Shown here piece by piece: positions 36,460 to 40,379 of a stretch of 40,379 nucleotides of DNA. Where the stretch lies: positions 1 through 40,379 of IMG/VR virus record IMGVR_UViG_3300013131_004432. One strand, written 5' to 3'. Position 1 is the first letter of the stretch. Every line of letters begins with the position of its first letter. Source of the stretch: a virus. The notes under the pieces are model-generated. The model was not told the origin of the DNA. It saw only the letters and a program-made list of their open reading frames with translations, and ran no database searches. Both the position numbers and the translations under genes were made by a program.

Positions 36460-36882
36460 ATGCCTCGCCTTGAACACTGGGAGCGCAGGCTTGCGGCCGC
36501 GATCGACACGGCGCGTTCCCGGCCCTTCGTTTGGGGTCTTCACGACTGCCCGACCTTCGCCTTTGAGACGCGCATGGCTCTGACCGGCGGCGAGGATGTC
36601 GCCTCGCTCTGGCGGGGCAAATATACAACCCATCTTGGCGGACTTCGCGTCATGCGTCGCTTGGGGTGGTCCTCACTTGAGGCTATGGGCAACGCGCTTT
36701 TGGGGGGGCAGCGCGACACCGTGCTTCAGGCCCAACGGGGCGACATCGTATTGGCTGATACTGGCCTGGGCTTCGGCGTCGTGATTGGCGCCACGGCGGT
36801 CGGGCTTGCCCCCGAGGGCCTGAAATTTGCTTCACTCAGCTCCTGCCGTGTGGCTTGGCCCGTTAGATCCAAACGCATTTGA
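36460..36882 (+). CDS. Tail NlpC/P60-like peptidase (DUF6950 type)
   Basis: 140 residues, MPRLEHWERRLAAAIDTARS onwards. It shows PFVWGLHDCPTFAFETRMAL with the presumed catalytic Cys in HDCPTFA, then RGDIVLADTGLGFGVVIGAT, where family members have a Gly/His region; I see no clear His, so activity is uncertain. Members of this group sit between tail hub and tip genes and help the tail pass through the cell wall. AGAAGGG lies about 10 nt upstream. It is separated from its upstream partner by the antisense vapBC. Confidence 0.75.
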   Translation: MPRLEHWERRLAAAIDTARSRPFVWGLHDCPTFAFETRMALTGGEDVASLWRGKYTTHLGGLRVMRRLGWSSLEAMGNALLGGQRDTVLQAQRGDIVLADTGLGFGVVIGATAVGLAPEGLKFASLSSCRVAWPVRSKRI

Positions 36883-37190
36883 CGTTGCTGTCGGGAAGCT
36901 GCGCGGCCCGGGCCTCCCCACCCGGACCGCGCATCGGGGCTCACATGGACCTGGAGACCGAGCAGCTTGGGTCACTGCATGGTCCAACGTCACCCCGCAT
37001 TCATCTGGCAATAGATCGGTTGGCAATTGCTCGGTGCGGGGCGCATGGTCCATGCCCGCGAAATGCGCTTGAGGAGTATGTGCCCGGTAAAAGCGGTACT
37101 CGCGGCACATCTTTAACACTTGAAGTGCAGAATACCTACGTTTTTTAGCTGAGGCGGCGCGCGCGCCCCTCAAACCCAGGACTCTCGCCC
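36883..37190. other. 308-bp non-coding stretch before the tip gene
   Basis: No gene is convincing; frames on both strands lack good starts or recognisable sequence. A GC-rich hairpin, GCGCGGCCCGGG (36901-36912) with CCCGGACCGCGC (36921-36932), 11 of 12 paired, directly follows the peptidase gene without a T-run. CACTTGAAGTG, an 11-bp palindrome, is at 37117-37127 in an AT-richer stretch. In related phages these two genes are normally close together, so this may be the scar of another cargo insertion. Confidence 0.4.
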
Positions 37191-39752
37191 ATGCCCTTCA
37201 TCGTGACAGCCGTCACCGCGGTCGCGGGGGCGATCGGCGGGGTATTGGCCGCGGGCGGGATTGGGGCAGCCCTTCTCCGGATCGGCGGCACGCTTCTTTT
37301 GTCCTACGCGGCACAGGCCTTGATGCCGAAACCGCAGGCAACGCTTGCAAACCGCACGGTGACAATCCGCGAACCGGTGGTGCCGCGCGATCTTGTCTAT
37401 GGCCGCACCCGCAAGGGCGGGGTCATTGTATTCCTGCACGCCTCGGGTCCTGCCGATCAATATCTCGATCTCGTCGTCGTGCTGGCCGCGCATCGCGTCA
37501 AATCCATTGGTGCGATCTATTTCGAAGGCGAAGCGGCGGTGAATGCCGCCGGCGTCGCGCAGGGCCGCTGGGCCGGAAAGGTTCTTGTTGAGAAGAAACT
37601 CGGCGCTACCAACCAGACCGCCTTCGCGGGCCTGAAAGCCGCGCTGCCCGACAAGTGGACAGAAAACCACCGCCTGCGGGGCTGTGCAGCCATCCGGCTG
37701 CGCCTCACCTATGACCAGGACGCCTTCCCGGGTGGCATCCCGAACATCACGGTCGATCTTGAGGGCAAGGATGACCTTTGGGATCCGCGGACGCAACGCG
37801 CGGGCTATTCGGAGAACGCAGCCCTTTGTCTGGCCGATTATATGGCGAACCCGACCTGGGGCGTGGGCGCACGGATCGGCGCGGCCGACGGGATCGATGA
37901 GATGTCGCTCGTTGAGGCGGCCAACATCTGTGACGAGACGGTCTCACTTGCCGGTGGTGGAACGGAGCCGCGCTACACCTGCAATGGGGTGATCACGCTG
38001 TCCGAGCCCCCGAAGACCATCATCGAGGGGATGCTCTCCGCTTTTGCCGGGCGCTGCGCCTTCTCGGGCGGGGCTTGGCGCCTCTACGCAGGTGCGTGGC
38101 GGGCGCCCGATCTGGCGCTGACGGCAGATCATGTCCGGGAAGGCGGGCTGACGCTGGCCACGCGGGTGACGATGTCGTCAAACTTCAACGCGGTGCGGGG
38201 TCAATTTGTTAGCCCCGAGAATGACTGGCAGCCGGATGACTTCCCGGCCTACGCATCAAGCGTCTATCTGGCGGAAGACGGCGGCGAGCAGGAATGGCGC
38301 GACATCTCGCTGCCGTTCACCATCTCGGCCGCCATGGCGCAGCGCTTGGCGAAGATCGAGTTGGAGCGCGCGCGGCGGCAGATGACGGTGCGGCTTTCTG
38401 GCAAGCTCTCGGCTTGGGCGGCGACGGTGGGCGATGTGGTGACCCTCTCATATGCCCGCTGGGGCTTTGCCGCCAAACCCTTCGAAGTGCAGGGCGTCAG
38501 CCTTGATCTCACGGCCTCTGGCGATGGGGCATTGCTCCTGCCCGAGCTTGTTCTGCGCGAGACCTCACCCTTGGTTTATGACTGGACGTCCTCGGAAGAA
38601 CAGATCTACGCCGCGGCCCCGAGGACGGCACTGCCGAGGGCCCATGACATTCCCGCCCCGGGCCCGCCGCAGGTCACGGAAGAGATCTATGTCACGCGCG
38701 ATGGCGGTGGGTTGAAGGTTCTGGCCAAGATCACTTGGGCGGCGGCACCGTCTGGCTTCGTGGCCGCGTATCAATTGCAGGCCCGTCGTTCCGAGGCGGC
38801 GGCCTGGCTTGCCGGAGAGTGGCTGGATTATGGCCGCACCGAGGGTTTGGGCTTAGAAGTCCGCGACATTGCGCCGGGGCTTTGGGACTTCCGGGTCAAG
38901 GCGATCTCTGTCCTTGGCGTCTCTTCGCCTTGGCAAGAAACTGCAGTGGAAATCCTCGGTCTGACGGCGCCGCCACAGGGGCTGGAGAATGTGACCCTGC
39001 AAACGGCGGGCGGGCTCGCGATCCTGAAATGGTCCCGATCGGCCGATCCGGATGTGCGGGTGGGCGGCAATATTGTGATCCGGCATTCCAAGGAGGCGAC
39101 GGCCACTTGGGCCGACAGCTATTCGATGGACCGGGTCTCGGGGGGAGAGGCCATCGCCGTCGTGCCGTTGAAACCCGGTACCTATCTGCTGCGCGCCGAG
39201 GACAGCGGCGGCCGCGCCGGCCCGGAGGTCCGGGTCTCGACCAAGGGGGCGCAGGTGCTGGCCTTCTCGCCCTTGGGCTTTCTGCAGGCCGATCCTGGCT
39301 TTGTCGGCGCGCAATCCGGCCTGGCGGTCAGCGGCACGAACCTGACGCTGGCAACGGCATCGGCAAATGGCGTGACGCAGGTCACCGCGATGGAGGGGCA
39401 GTACAGCTTCGCCGCTGGGCTAGATCTCGGTGCGGTGAAACGCGTGCGGCTGCGCTCCGAGATTGGGCTTGCGGCCTTGGCGCTGAATGACCGGATCGAT
39501 GCCAGGACCGCGCTTATGGATGCTTGGGCGGATTTTGACGGGTCGGCTGGTGCGGAGATCGATGTGCTCTTCGAGATCCGCGAGACTGATGATGATCCCA
39601 CGCAAACCCCCACCTGGGGTCCCTGGGGCCGTCTCGACGCCCATGAAATCGAGGCGCGGGCGGTTCAGGCGCGGGCGCATCTCATGACGAAGGACGCGTC
39701 TTATACGCCCATCGTCAGTCAATTGCGGCTTTACGCCGACGAGGTCGTTTGA
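37191..39752 (+). CDS. Phage tail tip / host specificity protein (gpJ-like)
   Basis: 853 residues. The N-terminus is a hydrophobic, Gly/Ala-rich segment (about 4-45) as in gpI/gpJ-type proteins. A J-like region follows: PVVPRDLVYGRTRKGGVIVF, then CAAIRLRLTYDQDAFPGGIP, NAALCLADYMANPTWGVGAR and FAGRCAFSGGAWRLYAGAWR. Residues about 480-700 contain fibronectin type III-like modules (GGGLKVLAKITWAAAPSGFV, then DFRVKAISVLGVSSPW). The last part is beta-rich. It forms the central tail tip and probably decides receptor binding. The start has a weak AGGACT upstream. Confidence 0.88.
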   Translation: MPFIVTAVTAVAGAIGGVLAAGGIGAALLRIGGTLLLSYAAQALMPKPQATLANRTVTIREPVVPRDLVYGRTRKGGVIVFLHASGPADQYLDLVVVLAAHRVKSIGAIYFEGEAAVNAAGVAQGRWAGKVLVEKKLGATNQTAFAGLKAALPDKWTENHRLRGCAAIRLRLTYDQDAFPGGIPNITVDLEGKDDLWDPRTQRAGYSENAALCLADYMANPTWGVGARIGAADGIDEMSLVEAANICDETVSLAGGGTEPRYTCNGVITLSEPPKTIIEGMLSAFAGRCAFSGGAWRLYAGAWRAPDLALTADHVREGGLTLATRVTMSSNFNAVRGQFVSPENDWQPDDFPAYASSVYLAEDGGEQEWRDISLPFTISAAMAQRLAKIELERARRQMTVRLSGKLSAWAATVGDVVTLSYARWGFAAKPFEVQGVSLDLTASGDGALLLPELVLRETSPLVYDWTSSEEQIYAAAPRTALPRAHDIPAPGPPQVTEEIYVTRDGGGLKVLAKITWAAAPSGFVAAYQLQARRSEAAAWLAGEWLDYGRTEGLGLEVRDIAPGLWDFRVKAISVLGVSSPWQETAVEILGLTAPPQGLENVTLQTAGGLAILKWSRSADPDVRVGGNIVIRHSKEATATWADSYSMDRVSGGEAIAVVPLKPGTYLLRAEDSGGRAGPEVRVSTKGAQVLAFSPLGFLQADPGFVGAQSGLAVSGTNLTLATASANGVTQVTAMEGQYSFAAGLDLGAVKRVRLRSEIGLAALALNDRIDARTALMDAWADFDGSAGAEIDVLFEIRETDDDPTQTPTWGPWGRLDAHEIEARAVQARAHLMTKDASYTPIVSQLRLYADEVV

Positions 39753-39769
39753 ACGCGATTTGCGTTCCT

Positions 39770-39853
39770 ATGGAGCGCGCCGTCGCTGCCGCTCAGTTCC
39801 GCCTCAAACGCGAACGCCCGCATGTCTTTTTGATTGAGAACGGAAAACGCTGA
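39770..39853 (+). CDS. Possible 27-residue leader ORF
   Basis: A short frame, MERAVAAAQFRLKRERPHVF to the stop at 39853, fills most of the gap between the tip and fibre genes and ends 1 bp before the fibre ATG (TGATATG). The composition is coding-like and basic, but no ribosome site is seen. It may couple translation to the fibre gene or be chance. Confidence 0.25.
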   Translation: MERAVAAAQFRLKRERPHVFLIENGKR

Positions 39854-39854
39854 T

Positions 39855-40379
39855 ATGCCCCAGACATCCAGCTTCGTTATCGCGAACGATGCGGGCGCGG
39901 CCGTTCGCGCGCGGATCAACGAGATCGTTGCGGCGCTGCAATCGACAAGTGCTGGGGCCTTGGCGCCGTCGGCCACGGTGGCGGGTATGCTATGGGTAGA
40001 CACCTCGGTCTCGCCGCCGGTCTTACGGCGGCGCAATGCCACCAACACCGGTTGGGATGCACTTTTGGATGCGGCGGGCAATCTGGCGGGTTTGGCAAAT
40101 ACGGCCGTGGCGCGGGCAAACCTTGGGCTTGGCTCCATGGCCCAGAAATCCGCCGCCGACTATGATGCGGTGATTGCGGAAAAGGCGGCGCTTGCTGGGG
40201 CCACCTTCACCGGCGTGGTGACCGCGCCAAACTTTGTCTCCTCCTCGGATGCGCGCCTCAAGACCGAGGTCGAGACCATCGCAGATGCCTTGGCCCTCGT
40301 CGGATCCTTGCGCGGGGTGCGCTTTACCATGGATGGAAGCCGACAGATCGGGGTGATCGCGCAGGAGGTGGCGACCGTG
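39855..40379 (+). CDS. Tail fibre with S74-type chaperone domain, partial
   Basis: The frame is open from ATG at 39855 to the window edge (175 codons, no stop). MPQTSSFVIANDAGAAVRAR opens a short N-terminal domain (INEIVAALQSTS, MLWVDTSVSPPVLRRRNATN), followed by NTAVARANLGLGSMAQKSAA and TFTGVVTAPNFVSSSDARLK, the start of an intramolecular chaperone (peptidase S74) domain, with EVETIADALALVGSLRGVRF and QIGVIAQEVATV. S74 domains trimerise the fibre and then cleave themselves off; the catalytic Ser is probably in the SSSDARLK segment. The 3' end is outside the window. Confidence 0.85.
   Translation, partial: MPQTSSFVIANDAGAAVRARINEIVAALQSTSAGALAPSATVAGMLWVDTSVSPPVLRRRNATNTGWDALLDAAGNLAGLANTAVARANLGLGSMAQKSAADYDAVIAEKAALAGATFTGVVTAPNFVSSSDARLKTEVETIADALALVGSLRGVRFTMDGSRQIGVIAQEVATV

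Noticed and set aside
36832-37173. A leftward frame in the gap before the tip gene (includes MCREYRFYRAHTPQ)
   Set aside because: It is weakly protein-like, but it overlaps the peptidase end and I can match it to nothing; kept only as part of the gap description.
1-40379. CRISPR array, tRNA or rRNA genes
   Set aside because: I saw no regularly spaced identical repeats with unique spacers and no tRNA- or rRNA-like segments. The regularly spaced TGTCC motifs at 2725-2812 are too short and close, and lie inside a gene.

Overview
The window reads as one GC-rich alphaproteobacterial segment, most likely from a Rhodobacteraceae-type host (Rhodobacter/Paracoccus/roseobacter relatives). This rests on the family content (DUF3489, DUF6900, Kup, a KdpD-like kinase, lambda-like head genes of the kind common in that group) and on dense ATGA-coupled genes; no rRNA or tRNA is present to fix the taxonomy. 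Most of it is a lambda-like siphovirus prophage entered at its integrase, whose C-terminus is cut by the left edge, and left inside a tail fibre at the right edge.

Layout. 1-4007: integrase end, a leftward gene, an operator-like repeat cluster, then a rightward early operon of five genes (HTH/excisionase-like, small unknown, VRR-NUC nuclease, HTH replication-initiator-like, unknown) chained by four 4-bp ATGA overlaps. The initiator-like gene carries phased TGTCC iterons followed by an AT-richer 12-bp repeat tract, the arrangement of a lambda O-type origin. 4259-9388: a 1709-residue fusion of a DEDDh exonuclease, a RecQ (SF2) helicase and a UvrD/Rep (SF1) helicase. 9434-13596: kdpE and a short kdpD-like kinase, divergent from the potassium transporter gene kup. 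13597-14121: non-coding DNA with a 28-bp-arm inverted repeat and a terminator. 14122-15383: a ParB-domain DNA methyltransferase broken by a 1-nt deletion. 15399-18372: a leftward group of small accessory genes, one split by an IS1111-group insertion whose ends can be placed almost to the base. 18506-40379: the rightward late operon in lambda order: small and large terminase, gpW, portal, S49 protease with nested scaffold start, decoration protein, major capsid, head-tail joining, tail completion, tail tube, G/GT chaperones with a -1 frameshift, tape measure, distal tail proteins, NlpC/P60-like peptidase, tip protein, S74-type fibre.

The most striking feature is that the late operon is interrupted at four gene junctions by leftward (antisense) cargo: higBA (26780-27513), bactofilin plus a secreted SNase-like nuclease (27978-29016), higBA plus vapBC (30731-32000) and vapBC (35746-36361). 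That makes four toxin-antitoxin modules in about 10 kb, each with palindromic sequence beside its start. A 19-codon stub homologous to the tape-measure N-terminus lies on the far side of one vapBC module, so this module arrived by recombination inside the tape-measure start.

How the parts would work together (inference): in the lysogen the antisense cargo would be transcribed from its own promoters while the late genes are silent. On induction, rightward late transcription would cross every cargo module in antisense. The potassium module and the exonuclease-helicase fusion sit between early and late phage genes and look like further cargo, or like host DNA trapped between two phage segments.
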